Notes: generated by a model from the sequence alone, not told the origin. A DNA stretch of 64,000 nucleotides from Rhodococcus sp. Leaf247 (GCF_001426185.1 NZ_LMRP01000001.1:1342765-1406764); one strand, 5' to 3'; shown: positions 34,128 through 42,071, counted from the first letter of the stretch. Program-made: numbers and translations.

Positions 34128-34907
34128 TCAGTGGTGGGCCGTCATCTCTCCGGTGACGGCCCACGACAGGCACCGCTCGAAGACGGTACGGAACTCAGGA
34201 ACGGTCCAGCTCCCCCGGTCGACTCGACCCAGATCGTCGATGCCGAGATCCTGAACGTCGAACCGGCCCCGGCAGTGCCCCAACGTGAAGTAGCAGACCG
34301 TTCCGTCGCCGTGGTCCTTCAAGTACAACACCGGCCGCGGCTCGTCCTCGGTGGTGTGTCCCTCGGCGAATCCTGTGGACTCACCGACGAAGCGAGTGTG
34401 GGCCAGCACGTGAACCGGCGGATGGAGTTCGCTGACGTAGAGCTCGTCGGTGACCTCGAACGGGTCGATGCCGACGACGAACGGGTGCTCGGGTTCGGTG
34501 ACCTCGACCGTGTACGGGGCGATCGGCGGGTGCCCGAGGAACTGGCTTCCCAGCACACCGGCCAGCTCACCCAAAGTCCGCGGAGTCACGTACTTGCTCG
34601 GCGATCCGGGCGGAGTCCGGTCGATCGCCGAGTTGGTGCCGTGCAATGCCAGCCACCGGCCACCGCGAGAGACGAACGCTGCCAACGCTTTCTGCTGCTC
34701 GCCGGTCGGCACCCGATTGCAGGTGTAGGTGACCAGCAGATCGGCCGAGTCGAGGGCGTCGAGGCAGTCGTAGTCCTCGAACACTCTGGTGCGGACCTGT
34801 TCGTGCTCACCCAGAGCCGAAAGCAGTTGCAGCCGAGCGTAATCGAAATCGTGCCACTGCCCGCCGCACACCACGACCGCGTCGAGCCGGCCTGCAGGTC
34901 CCGCCAT
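34128..34907 (-). CDS. ThuA-domain protein 1 (glutamine-amidotransferase-like fold)
   Basis: 259 residues of the ThuA/trehalose-utilisation family. Supporting segments are AVVVCGGQWHDFDYAR, DSADLLVTYTCNRVPT, FVSRGGRWLALHGTNSAI, GVLGSQFLGHPP and VCYFTLGHCRGRFD. The class-I amidotransferase fold is present but without the catalytic Cys-His-Glu arrangement. The biochemical role of this family is poorly defined, often sugar or glycoside related. Last gene of the operon phosphatase 3, SDR, E3, ThuA. A second member lies at 39515-40273. Confidence 0.75.
   Translation of the reverse strand: MAGPAGRLDAVVVCGGQWHDFDYARLQLLSALGEHEQVRTRVFEDYDCLDALDSADLLVTYTCNRVPTGEQQKALAAFVSRGGRWLALHGTNSAIDRTPPGSPSKYVTPRTLGELAGVLGSQFLGHPPIAPYTVEVTEPEHPFVVGIDPFEVTDELYVSELHPPVHVLAHTRFVGESTGFAEGHTTEDEPRPVLYLKDHGDGTVCYFTLGHCRGRFDVQDLGIDDLGRVDRGSWTVPEFRTVFERCLSWAVTGEMTAHH
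34134..34164. terminator. Hairpin between convergent genes
   Basis: GTGGGCCGTCA (34134-34144) pairs with TGACGGCCCAC (34154-34164) around a nine-base loop. It overlaps the last codons of the leftward ThuA gene and lies 30 bases past the rightward isomerase-like gene. Likely terminates or buffers both transcripts; no U-tract is present. Confidence 0.5.
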
Positions 34908-34943
34908 CCAATCCTCTTCTCAGCGATCAGTCTCGTTCGGTGA

Positions 34944-36344
34944 TCAGCCGTGCGCGTGCAGCGCTTTGCCGGCCAGGGCCAGGTGCGCTTCGCCCAACGC
35001 CTCCGCCTGAGTGGGGTGCGCGTGCACATGCTGGGCGACGTCACCTGCGGTCGCTTCCCAGTTGTAGATGAGCTGCGCTTCCCCGATGAGCTCTCCGACG
35101 CGAGCGCCGACGAGGTGGATGCCCACCACCGGTCCGTCCGGGCCGGCCTGGACAAGCTTGACACCCCCGGCCGTGCGGAGGATGCGGCTCTTGCCGTTGC
35201 CGCCGAGGTCGTAGATCACGGTCTCGACGTCGCCGTACTCCGCTGCCGCTTCGCTCTCCGTCAACCCGACGGACGCGACCTCGGGGTTGGAGTACGTGAC
35301 TCGCGGAATTCCTTTGTCCACCACGGGTGTGCAGTCCAGCCCGGCGAGTTGCTCGGCCACGAGGATGCCCTGAGCGAAGCCGCGGTGGGCAAGCTGTGGG
35401 CCCGCCACGATGTCGCCGACGGCGAACACGCCCGGCACGGATGTCTGCAACCACTCGTCGGTGACCACGAACCCGCGATCGAGGTCGACGCCCGCTTCGG
35501 CGAAGCCCATGTCCACGGTCCGCGGTCCACGGCCGACGGCCACCAGCATGAGGTCGGCGTCGATGGTGGATCCGTCTGCGAGTTCGACGTGCACTCCTCC
35601 GCCTGCTCGTTCGGAGACGGCGCTGAACGACGTCTTTGTCTTCAGCACCATCCCGCGTTTGCGGAACGCCCGTTCGATCTGTTTCGACGTCCACGGGTCC
35701 TCGGTCGGCAGCAGCGTGGGCGCCGCCTCGACGATGGTCACCTGTGCGCCCAGCGATGACCAGACGCTCGCGAACTCGCACCCGATCACTCCGCCGCCGA
35801 GGACGATGACGCTGTCCGGGACGGTGTCGAGTTCCAGGGCTCGGTCGCTGGTCACGACCGAACCACCGATGTCGAGGCTCGGCAATGATTTCGACTGCGA
35901 GCCGGTCGCGAGGACGAGCGCTTCGCCGCGATAGGTGGCGACACCACCGTCGGCGAGTTCGACCTCGACGGTGCGGTCACCGACGACGCGGCCACGCCCG
36001 GCGACGAGCTCGATCTCGCGGGAGGCGACGAGGCCTTGCAACCCGCGGTACAGGCCGGCGATCACGTCGTCCTTGTAGCTGTTCACCGCGCTCATGTCGA
36101 TACCGTCGAGGGTCGCCTTGATGCCGAAAGTCGGAGCCTCGCGGACGGAATCGGCGATTTCGGCCGCGTGCAGGAGCGCCTTGGTCGGAATGCATCCGTT
36201 GTGCAGGCAGGTACCACCGAGTTTGTCGGCCTCGATCAGGATCACCGACATGCCCAGTTGCGCAGCCCGCAACGCGCAGGCGTAGCCGCCCGATCCGCCG
36301 CCGAGGATCACCAGGTCGGCTGAGCCGGCCACTTCGGATGTCAT
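34944..36344 (-). CDS. Dihydrolipoamide dehydrogenase (E3)
   Basis: 466 residues. FAD motif ILGGGSGGYACALRAAQ, redox-active Cys46-Cys51 (GGTCLHNGCIPTKALL), NAD motif ILGGGVIGCEFAS, FAVGDIVAGPQLAH and the C-terminal HAHPTQAEALGEA with the catalytic His-Glu pair are all intact. It reoxidises the lipoyl arm of the E2 encoded at 23174-24562, completing the 2-oxoacid dehydrogenase complex although it lies 10 kb from E1/E2 and in another operon. Start ATG 36344; the open frame upstream belongs to the antisense of the SDR gene. Confidence 0.93.
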   Translation of the reverse strand: MTSEVAGSADLVILGGGSGGYACALRAAQLGMSVILIEADKLGGTCLHNGCIPTKALLHAAEIADSVREAPTFGIKATLDGIDMSAVNSYKDDVIAGLYRGLQGLVASREIELVAGRGRVVGDRTVEVELADGGVATYRGEALVLATGSQSKSLPSLDIGGSVVTSDRALELDTVPDSVIVLGGGVIGCEFASVWSSLGAQVTIVEAAPTLLPTEDPWTSKQIERAFRKRGMVLKTKTSFSAVSERAGGGVHVELADGSTIDADLMLVAVGRGPRTVDMGFAEAGVDLDRGFVVTDEWLQTSVPGVFAVGDIVAGPQLAHRGFAQGILVAEQLAGLDCTPVVDKGIPRVTYSNPEVASVGLTESEAAAEYGDVETVIYDLGGNGKSRILRTAGGVKLVQAGPDGPVVGIHLVGARVGELIGEAQLIYNWEATAGDVAQHVHAHPTQAEALGEAHLALAGKALHAHG

Positions 36345-36352
36345 GTCGGGAC

Positions 36353-37114
36353 TCAGAAATCGAAGCGGTTGGTGAAGCCGCCGTCGACCACCATGTTGAT
36401 GCCGGTGACGTGTCCCGCGGCGGGCGAGGACAGGAACGTCACTGCGTTCGCGACGTCCTGTGCGGCACCGAGTTTGCCCAGCGACGCCGACTCCAGCGCG
36501 GCCTCGTACAGTGCGGGACGACTCGTCTGGATGGTCTCCCAGGCGCCACCCTCGAAGAAGATGGGGCCGGGCGACACGGCGTTCACTCGAATACCCTTGG
36601 GCCCGAGTGCACGAGCCTGCGCCGACGAGTGTTGCAGTACAGCAGCTTTGAGTGCGCCGTAGCTGTTGGCGGTGGTGATCGGACCGGCTTCGAGCGCAGA
36701 CGTGGTGCTGATGGTGACCACGGATGCCGAGGTACTGGCCTCGAGATGGGGGGCGGCCGATTCGATGAAGTTGACCAGGCTCATGAGGTCGACGTTGAAG
36801 CTGTTCAGCCACGCCTGCGGGCCCTTGCCGGTAGCGGCGGAGGCGTTGACCACGACGATGTCGATGCCACCGAGAGCCTCGGCGGCGGCGTCGACGAACG
36901 ACTTCACGGCGTCGGCGTCGCCGACGTCGACCGACTTGTGGAAAACCGTTCCGAGTTCGGACAGTTCGGCGGCCACCTCGTTCAGGTGCTCCTCACCGCG
37001 AGCGCACACACCGACCGACGCGCCTTCGACGAGCAGCGTGCGGGCGATCGCGAGGCCGATGCCGCGACTGGCACCACTGACGATGGCGCGCTTGCCTTTG
37101 AGATCGAGATCCAT
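36353..37114 (-). CDS. Short-chain dehydrogenase/reductase
   Basis: 253 residues. Cofactor motif SGASRGIG near residue 13 and Arg after beta-2 (CARGEEH), favouring NADP(H). Catalytic Tyr152/Lys156 in SYGALKAAV; the usual Ser is in TISTTSA. It ends MVVDGGFTNRFDF. Eight bases separate it from the E3 gene downstream and 35 from the phosphatase upstream, so all are in one operon. It may act on the same class of hydroxyl as the SDR at 32502. Confidence 0.88.
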   Translation of the reverse strand: MDLDLKGKRAIVSGASRGIGLAIARTLLVEGASVGVCARGEEHLNEVAAELSELGTVFHKSVDVGDADAVKSFVDAAAEALGGIDIVVVNASAATGKGPQAWLNSFNVDLMSLVNFIESAAPHLEASTSASVVTISTTSALEAGPITTANSYGALKAAVLQHSSAQARALGPKGIRVNAVSPGPIFFEGGAWETIQTSRPALYEAALESASLGKLGAAQDVANAVTFLSSPAAGHVTGINMVVDGGFTNRFDF

Positions 37115-37149
37115 CTGAAGACTCCTTGATCGGTGTTCAACTGCAGGAC

Positions 37150-37857
37150 TTAGAGATTCATGGCTCCGACGGACGTCTGGAAGTCGAGTACATGAGAGAA
37201 ATCGTTGACCGACTGGACCGCTCGGCGCGTGTCCGCACCTCGGACCACGCTGATCGAGGTGTGGTGGACTCGAACCGGCATGTCCAGACCGCTGCCCAGA
37301 GCGTCGGCGAGCACGGCGTTGATGACGCCGCCGTGACAGGTCACCACCACCCGCTCGCCGGGATGAGCGTCGACGATCGCGGCGATCTGCCCGAGCACAC
37401 GGGCGCGGAACTCCGCCCCGTCCTCGGCGTAGGGGAACGCGTCGTATCGGCGCGTCCTGATGTGCTCGCGAAAGATCGTGGCGATCTCGTCGTGCGGCAG
37501 GGCGTCGAACGGACTGCGGTCGGCGGGGAACTTCTGCCAGGGCTCGTACTCGGTGAGGTCGTCCCGCACCACGGGGACGAGTCCGTGTCGATCGGCGATC
37601 TCCGTTCCGGTGCGGAGTGCACGACGGAGCGGCGAGCTGTAGACGGCGTCGACCCGAGAGGTGGCCAATCGCTGCGCCACAGCTTGCACCTGGCGTTCGC
37701 CGAGGTCGGACAACGGTGGGTCCACGGTCTCACCGGCACTGAGTTCCTTGCTCAGCGCCTGCTCACCGTGACGGACCAGTACCAGTTCGCACAATCCGGT
37801 CAGCGGCGCGAACGGGTTGTCGAGGTCGATGGACCGGGCGCGCGACTGGTTGAGCAT
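37150..37857 (-). CDS. Histidine phosphatase family protein 3
   Basis: 235 residues. LVRHGEQALSKE holds the catalytic RHG near residue 29, YSSPLRRALRTGTEIA the substrate-site Arg, and VTCHGGVIN the second His. The tail (SVNDFSHVLDF) resembles the C-terminal SxNDxxHL of the two tandem phosphatases at 28400-29598, indicating common ancestry. First gene of a leftward operon; a CAAGTCA half-site lies just upstream (37863-37869). A third phosphatase strengthens the case for phosphorylated intermediates. Confidence 0.85.
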   Translation of the reverse strand: MLNQSRARSIDLDNPFAPLTGLCELVLVRHGEQALSKELSAGETVDPPLSDLGERQVQAVAQRLATSRVDAVYSSPLRRALRTGTEIADRHGLVPVVRDDLTEYEPWQKFPADRSPFDALPHDEIATIFREHIRTRRYDAFPYAEDGAEFRARVLGQIAAIVDAHPGERVVVTCHGGVINAVLADALGSGLDMPVRVHHTSISVVRGADTRRAVQSVNDFSHVLDFQTSVGAMNL

Positions 37858-37966
37858 GGAGCCAAGTCAACCACAAACTGTCGTCGGTCTAAAGATACTT
37901 CTACAAAGTCGCTGTTCGGCGGTCTGCCGGTGGCGACTTAGTGGTGTTCGGCTTCAGCAGTATGTG

Positions 37967-38608
37967 TCACAGACTGGAGATGTCAGCGGCCAGTCCCCGC
38001 ACTTCTTCGGAGAACCTCCGGCGGCCGAGATTGGCAAGGACGGTGTCCTCGGTGAGCCAGGACGACACCGAGACCTCGAGCAGACTCGACAGCGCAGTCG
38101 CGGCGGCAGCTTGTTTGGCCCGAGTCGTGATGCCGCTCCGGGTGCGCAACTCGGCGGTGAAGACGTTGAGCATCGTCAGACGCACTTCCCGGCGAAGGGA
38201 CTCGATCGACAGGCTCCATCCCGGCGAGCGCACGAAGTACACGAGCGACGCGGCGCGATGCTGGTCCGTCCACTCCAGCAATCGAACGATGATGTCGCCC
38301 AGAGAAGCGTCCGCATCGTTCTCGACCTCCGCACGAAGCTCGTCGAGCAACCCGTCCGCATAGAGCCGCAGCCCGCCGAGCAGAACCTCGTCTTTCGACG
38401 GGTAGTGGTAGTAGACGGCGGCAGAGGTCATCTGTGCCTCGGCGGCGATGTCGGCAACCGTGACGTCCTCGATGGACCGGACCGAGTACAGGTGCATGGC
38501 CGCGTCGACCACGACCTCACGCCGCGACGGGCGATGCGCGGCTCGCTTCCCACCCTTGCTCGTCGGGGTCGCCGCAGTGCGTCTCGGCGCCACTCCCTTG
38601 CCTGCCAT
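37967..38608 (-). CDS. TetR-family transcriptional regulator 1
   Basis: 213 residues. A short basic N terminus precedes the helix-turn-helix (RREVVVDAAMHLYSVRSIEDVTVADIAAEA, VYYHYPSKDEV), and a helical ligand-binding domain follows (LRLYADGLLDELRAE). Probably a dimeric repressor released by a pathway intermediate. It is divergent from the second TetR gene with 69 bases between the starts, and an operator motif sits in that gap. It or its neighbour is the likely binder of the recurrent palindrome. Confidence 0.85.
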   Translation of the reverse strand: MAGKGVAPRRTAATPTSKGGKRAAHRPSRREVVVDAAMHLYSVRSIEDVTVADIAAEAQMTSAAVYYHYPSKDEVLLGGLRLYADGLLDELRAEVENDADASLGDIIVRLLEWTDQHRAASLVYFVRSPGWSLSIESLRREVRLTMLNVFTAELRTRSGITTRAKQAAAATALSSLLEVSVSSWLTEDTVLANLGRRRFSEEVRGLAADISSL

Positions 38609-38660
38609 GCACTAGATCATGACACCCGCCGCTCTTTTCAGGTGTCGCGACGTACACCAG

Positions 38661-38671
38661 CGAGTAACTTG
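38661..38671. promoter_or_regulatory. Operator of the cluster motif between the two TetR genes
   Basis: CGAGTAACTTG matches the core and right arm of the palindrome. It lies six bases upstream of the GTG of TetR regulator 2, where a bound protein would block initiation, as expected of autoregulation. It is 53 bases upstream of TetR regulator 1 in the other direction. Confidence 0.55.
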
Positions 38672-38677
38672 GGGTCC

Positions 38678-39463
38678 GTGCCACGACGAAGCGCTGGAGA
38701 ACTCGAGGAGCCGACCGGAGAAACACTCTCCGGCTGGGATTCGCTGCCCGCAGCCGACGACGATCCGGTCGTTGCGGTCTCGTCGGGTCCTGCCGACCCG
38801 GACGACGACGAGAGCGACGTCGCGACGCCCGCCGAGCCCGCGGCGCCGAAGGGCTCCGCCCACCGGCCGTCGCGCCGGCACCTCATCGTCAAAGCCGCTG
38901 TCCGCGTGTTCTCGCGTAAAGGGTTCGCAGAAACGTCGATTCAGGAGATCGCCGAGGCGGCGGGCATGGTCCCGACCGCCGTCTACTACCACTTCGCCAG
39001 CAAGGAAGAGCTGTTCGAGAGCGCCCTCGGGTATGCGATGGACGCCAGCTCCGCCGCCGCTCAGCAGGCCCGGCCGGACGACGCCGAGGCCGACGCCGAG
39101 ACGTTCAAGAGCGTCATCGACGCCGTGTGGGATTGGACGGCTCAACACCCGAACGCGGCGCGGATGCTGTTTCTGCAGATGGCCGGCGGCGCCACCCCCG
39201 GGACTCGCCTTCTGACGAAGGAGTACGAGGACCGGCACATCCGGCGCGCGTTCGACTACTTCCCGGTTGCGGAGACACCGGCCAACAAGCGGTCCGCGGC
39301 AGCGCAACAGGCCGCGCGGTCGTTGCGGGTGCGGACGATGATCGCCACGACCATCGCCATTCAGCCGCTGCGCATCGAGGGTGGGCCGTTGTCCAGCATT
39401 TCGGTACCTCGACTGCGGGCGGCGACCACCGAGGTGTGCTCGAAGATGATCGAAGGCCGCTGA
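38678..39463 (+). CDS. TetR-family transcriptional regulator 2 with acidic N-terminal extension
   Basis: 261 residues. The first 60 or so residues are low-complexity and acidic (PADPDDDESDVATPAEP) and then HRPSRRHLIVKAAVRVF starts the helix-turn-helix (FAETSIQEIAEAAGM, YYHFASKEELFE). The ligand domain follows (TRLLTKEYEDRHIRRAF, PLRIEGGPLSS). The GTG at 38678 is chosen because no closer start fits and an operator sits just upstream; starts further downstream would remove only the acidic part. Its extension is unusual for TetR proteins. Likely controls the surrounding operons. Confidence 0.8.
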   Translation: MPRRSAGELEEPTGETLSGWDSLPAADDDPVVAVSSGPADPDDDESDVATPAEPAAPKGSAHRPSRRHLIVKAAVRVFSRKGFAETSIQEIAEAAGMVPTAVYYHFASKEELFESALGYAMDASSAAAQQARPDDAEADAETFKSVIDAVWDWTAQHPNAARMLFLQMAGGATPGTRLLTKEYEDRHIRRAFDYFPVAETPANKRSAAAQQAARSLRVRTMIATTIAIQPLRIEGGPLSSISVPRLRAATTEVCSKMIEGR

Positions 39464-39477
39464 ACTACCCCTCCCGT

Positions 39478-39488
39478 CGAGTAACTTG
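39478..39488. promoter_or_regulatory. Operator of the cluster motif upstream of ThuA gene 2
   Basis: CGAGTAACTTG, identical in 11 bases to the site at 38661-38671, followed by AC as in the perfect palindrome. It lies 26 bases before the ThuA start and 15 bases after the TetR 2 stop, so the downstream genes can be regulated separately from the TetR gene. Confidence 0.55.
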
Positions 39489-39514
39489 ACTGCATCACCA
39501 GTTGAATTTCTTCG

Positions 39515-40273
39515 ATGGGACACCCGTTCATGCGTATTGCGGCATTCACCGGTGGGCATTCGTTCGATCGCGATGCCTTCGCCGACTTCCTCGACTCGCT
39601 GCCCGGTGACGTGACCTGGCACGAACAACCGGACGCGGATCTCGGCCCGGACGACCTGGGGCAGTACGACGTCTCGTTGCACTACGACATGCCCGGCACC
39701 CTGCCCACCCCGACCGACCCACCGGAGGCTGTTCGCGCTGCGGTCGCGGCCGCACCGAACAGCGGACACGGGTACGTGGTGCTGCATCACGCGATCGCCT
39801 CGTGGGCCGGCTGGGGCGAGTGGGCCGAGTTCGTGGGTGGCCGATACCTCTACCGGCCAGGCGTCGTCCGCGGCGTCCACTGCCCGGACTCCGGCTACCG
39901 ACACGCGGTTCCGCAGACGATCACCGTGGCCGACCCCACCCACCCGATCGTCGACGGCATCCCGGCGTCGTTCGACATCGTCGACGAGACCTATCTGTGC
40001 GAAATCTTCGAGGACGACGTCACTCCCCTGCTGCGCACCGACGCGGAGATGACCGACGCCGTGCACTGGTCGACAGCATTGGCCATGGCCGGTCGTCGCG
40101 ACGAGCGTGCGGGTTGGACCCACCGGCCCGGATCCCAGCTGGTCGGGTGGACCAAGACCAACGGACGCAGCCGGCTCGCGTACCTGCAGCCCGGCGACAA
40201 AGCGCCCACCCTGTCCGATCCCATGTACCGCCGACTGGTGGCGGGAGCGCTCCGGTGGGCTGCACGCACTTGA
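39515..40273 (+). CDS. ThuA-domain protein 2
   Basis: 252 residues from ATG 39515; an in-frame ATG at 39530 (MRIAAFTGGHSFDRD) may be the true start, as neither has a strong ribosome site. ThuA fold segments: FTGGHSFDRDAFADFLDSL, YDVSLHYDMPG, GHGYVVLHHAIASWAGW, HPIVDGIPASFDIVDE and RSRLAYLQPGDKAPTL. It differs from ThuA protein 1 in length and middle region. The two paralogues in one cluster suggest a pathway-specific role, possibly on a phosphorylated or glycosidic intermediate; this is inference. Confidence 0.75.
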   Translation: MGHPFMRIAAFTGGHSFDRDAFADFLDSLPGDVTWHEQPDADLGPDDLGQYDVSLHYDMPGTLPTPTDPPEAVRAAVAAAPNSGHGYVVLHHAIASWAGWGEWAEFVGGRYLYRPGVVRGVHCPDSGYRHAVPQTITVADPTHPIVDGIPASFDIVDETYLCEIFEDDVTPLLRTDAEMTDAVHWSTALAMAGRRDERAGWTHRPGSQLVGWTKTNGRSRLAYLQPGDKAPTLSDPMYRRLVAGALRWAART

Positions 40274-40329
40274 CCCTAGTTTTTGGAGTCAACGTAAAGA
40301 AAAGTGTGCTCGCTGTCACTGTTCGCTGC

Positions 40330-40361
40330 TACAGTTAGTGCATACGGCACCAAGTAAGGGC
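40330..40361 (+). promoter_or_regulatory. Possible promoter and half-operator before the Rieske operon
   Basis: TACAGT (40330-40335) could be a -10 hexamer. CAAGTAAGGGC (40351-40361) carries the left arm of the cluster motif, 26 bases before the next start. The 113-bp gap before this gene supports an independent promoter. Weak evidence. Confidence 0.3.
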
Positions 40362-40386
40362 GTTGCCCCGTTCCAAGGAGATTGCG

Positions 40387-40692
40387 ATGCGACAGATCAA
40401 GCATCCGATGAGCCACGCTATCTACGAATTCGATGACGACTTCAACGTTCTGGTCACCGACCGCCACGGCAAGACCGGAACGTTCGATCCCGAGGGCCGC
40501 TACCTACACGGCGACGTGAAAGCCGTCGACCCCGAGATGGCCCGCTGGGTCGGTCTCGGTCCGCGAGAACCCGTGCCGATCACGCAGAACCGTCGCTTCA
40601 TGGGCGCCGCGAAACTGCTCGAGAAGATGCAGTCCGACAAGTTGGCTGAAGATGCCCGCGCCATCACGCTCGAACAGGGAGGCAAGCTGTGA
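40387..40692 (+). CDS. Small conserved-looking protein coupled to the Rieske oxygenase
   Basis: 101 residues, no family recognised. Compact beta-rich start (IKHPMSHAIYEFDDDFNVLVTD), a GTFDPEGRYLHGDVKAVDPEMARWVG segment and a helical end. No cysteines, so it is not a ferredoxin. ATG 40387 follows AAGGAG. Its stop overlaps the oxygenase start (GTGA), so the two are translated together. It could be a small subunit, chaperone or substrate-binding partner of the oxygenase, but does not resemble the standard beta subunit in length or motifs. Confidence 0.7.
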   Translation: MRQIKHPMSHAIYEFDDDFNVLVTDRHGKTGTFDPEGRYLHGDVKAVDPEMARWVGLGPREPVPITQNRRFMGAAKLLEKMQSDKLAEDARAITLEQGGKL

Positions 40693-42071
40693 CCAACATC
40701 GAGGAACGCCCCGCCGCGGACGCCGGGTTCATCGAGAACGGCGTTGGCTACCAACGACTCCTGGACACCGACACCCACCCCGTGCCCGACATTCTGCGCA
40801 TCGAGTCGCACGAGATGTACGAGGACCAGAACTTCGTCCCGGTCTCGCGCTACATCAGCCGCAAGTACCACGAACTCGAGCGGGACCGAGTTTGGTACAA
40901 GGTGTGGCAGATGGCGTGCCGCGAGGAAGAGATCCCCGAGCCGGGCGACACCCTGGTCTACGAGATCTGCGAGAAGTCCATCCTCCTGGTGCGCGGCAAG
41001 GACATGGGCATCCGGGCCTTCTACAACTCCTGCCTGCACCGCGGACGCACACTCCGCGAAGAGGACGGGCCAGCCGGCAACGAGCTGCGCTGCCCGTTCC
41101 ACGGCTTCGCCTGGAACTTCGACGGATCGCTGAAGTCGATGACCTGCGCGTGGGATTTCCCGCAGGTGGACCAGGGCAAGATGGACCTTCCGCAGGTCAA
41201 GGTGGACACCTGGGGCGGCTTCGTCTTCATCAACATGGATCCGACGTCCGAATCGCTGGACAGCTTTCTCGGCGACCTCGGAAAGCACTTCGAGGCATGG
41301 CCGTTGGAGGACCGCTACATCCAGGCCCACGTCGCACAGGTGATCCAGGCGAACTGGAAGATCGCGCAGGAAGCGTTCTCCGAGGCGTTCCACGTCATCA
41401 CCACGCATCCGCAACGCGTCGTCGGCACCGGTGACTCCAACAGCCAGTACGACAGTTGGGGCAACTTCAACCGCGGCATCACCGCCAACGGCGTGCCCAG
41501 TCCGCATATCAATTTCGTGCCCTCCGAGCAGGAGATGTTCGACTCCATGGTCGACGCTCGCATCGACGAGGACCCGATGGTGACGCTGCCCGACGGCGTC
41601 TCCGCTCGGGAGATGTCGGGCATGCTCGCCCGCGAAGGACTGCGCGACATTATCGGAGATGTCAAGGCTGACAACATGTCCGATGCCGAGTCGCTCGACA
41701 GCGTGTACTACACCGTGTTCCCGAACTTCCACCCGTGGGGCGCGTACCAGCGCATCGTCTACCGGTTCCGCCCCAACGGCGACAACCACGAGACGTCGAT
41801 CATGGACGTCTACTTGCTCGCACCGTTCAAGGGCGAACGTCCGAAGCCGGCCAAGACCCAGTGGCTCGAGCCGGAGCAGTCCTGGTTGGAAGCAACGGTT
41901 CTCGGTAGCTCGGCGCGCGTGTTCGATCAGGATGCCTTCAACATGCCGAAGGTGCACAAGGGACTCAAGTCCGCGCAGTCGAAGACATTGCCGCTGGCTC
42001 GTTACCAGGAAGTGAAGATCCGGCACATCCACCACCTGCTCGCCAAGTGGATCGGCGAAGAGGCGGATTGA
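40689..42071 (+). CDS. Rieske non-haem iron oxygenase, large subunit
   Basis: 460 residues. Rieske [2Fe-2S] ligands are Cys115-His117 and Cys135-His138 (CLHRGRT, CPFHGF). The mononuclear iron site has His235 and His240 in FSEAFHVITTHPQ, with the Asp expected in the FDQDAFNMPK region. Ring-hydroxylating dioxygenase or mono-oxygenase of an aromatic or terpenoid substrate. Needs a reductase/ferredoxin, and none is encoded in the window. Final gene of the catabolic cluster; no clear terminator follows. Confidence 0.92.
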   Translation: MTNIEERPAADAGFIENGVGYQRLLDTDTHPVPDILRIESHEMYEDQNFVPVSRYISRKYHELERDRVWYKVWQMACREEEIPEPGDTLVYEICEKSILLVRGKDMGIRAFYNSCLHRGRTLREEDGPAGNELRCPFHGFAWNFDGSLKSMTCAWDFPQVDQGKMDLPQVKVDTWGGFVFINMDPTSESLDSFLGDLGKHFEAWPLEDRYIQAHVAQVIQANWKIAQEAFSEAFHVITTHPQRVVGTGDSNSQYDSWGNFNRGITANGVPSPHINFVPSEQEMFDSMVDARIDEDPMVTLPDGVSAREMSGMLAREGLRDIIGDVKADNMSDAESLDSVYYTVFPNFHPWGAYQRIVYRFRPNGDNHETSIMDVYLLAPFKGERPKPAKTQWLEPEQSWLEATVLGSSARVFDQDAFNMPKVHKGLKSAQSKTLPLARYQEVKIRHIHHLLAKWIGEEAD

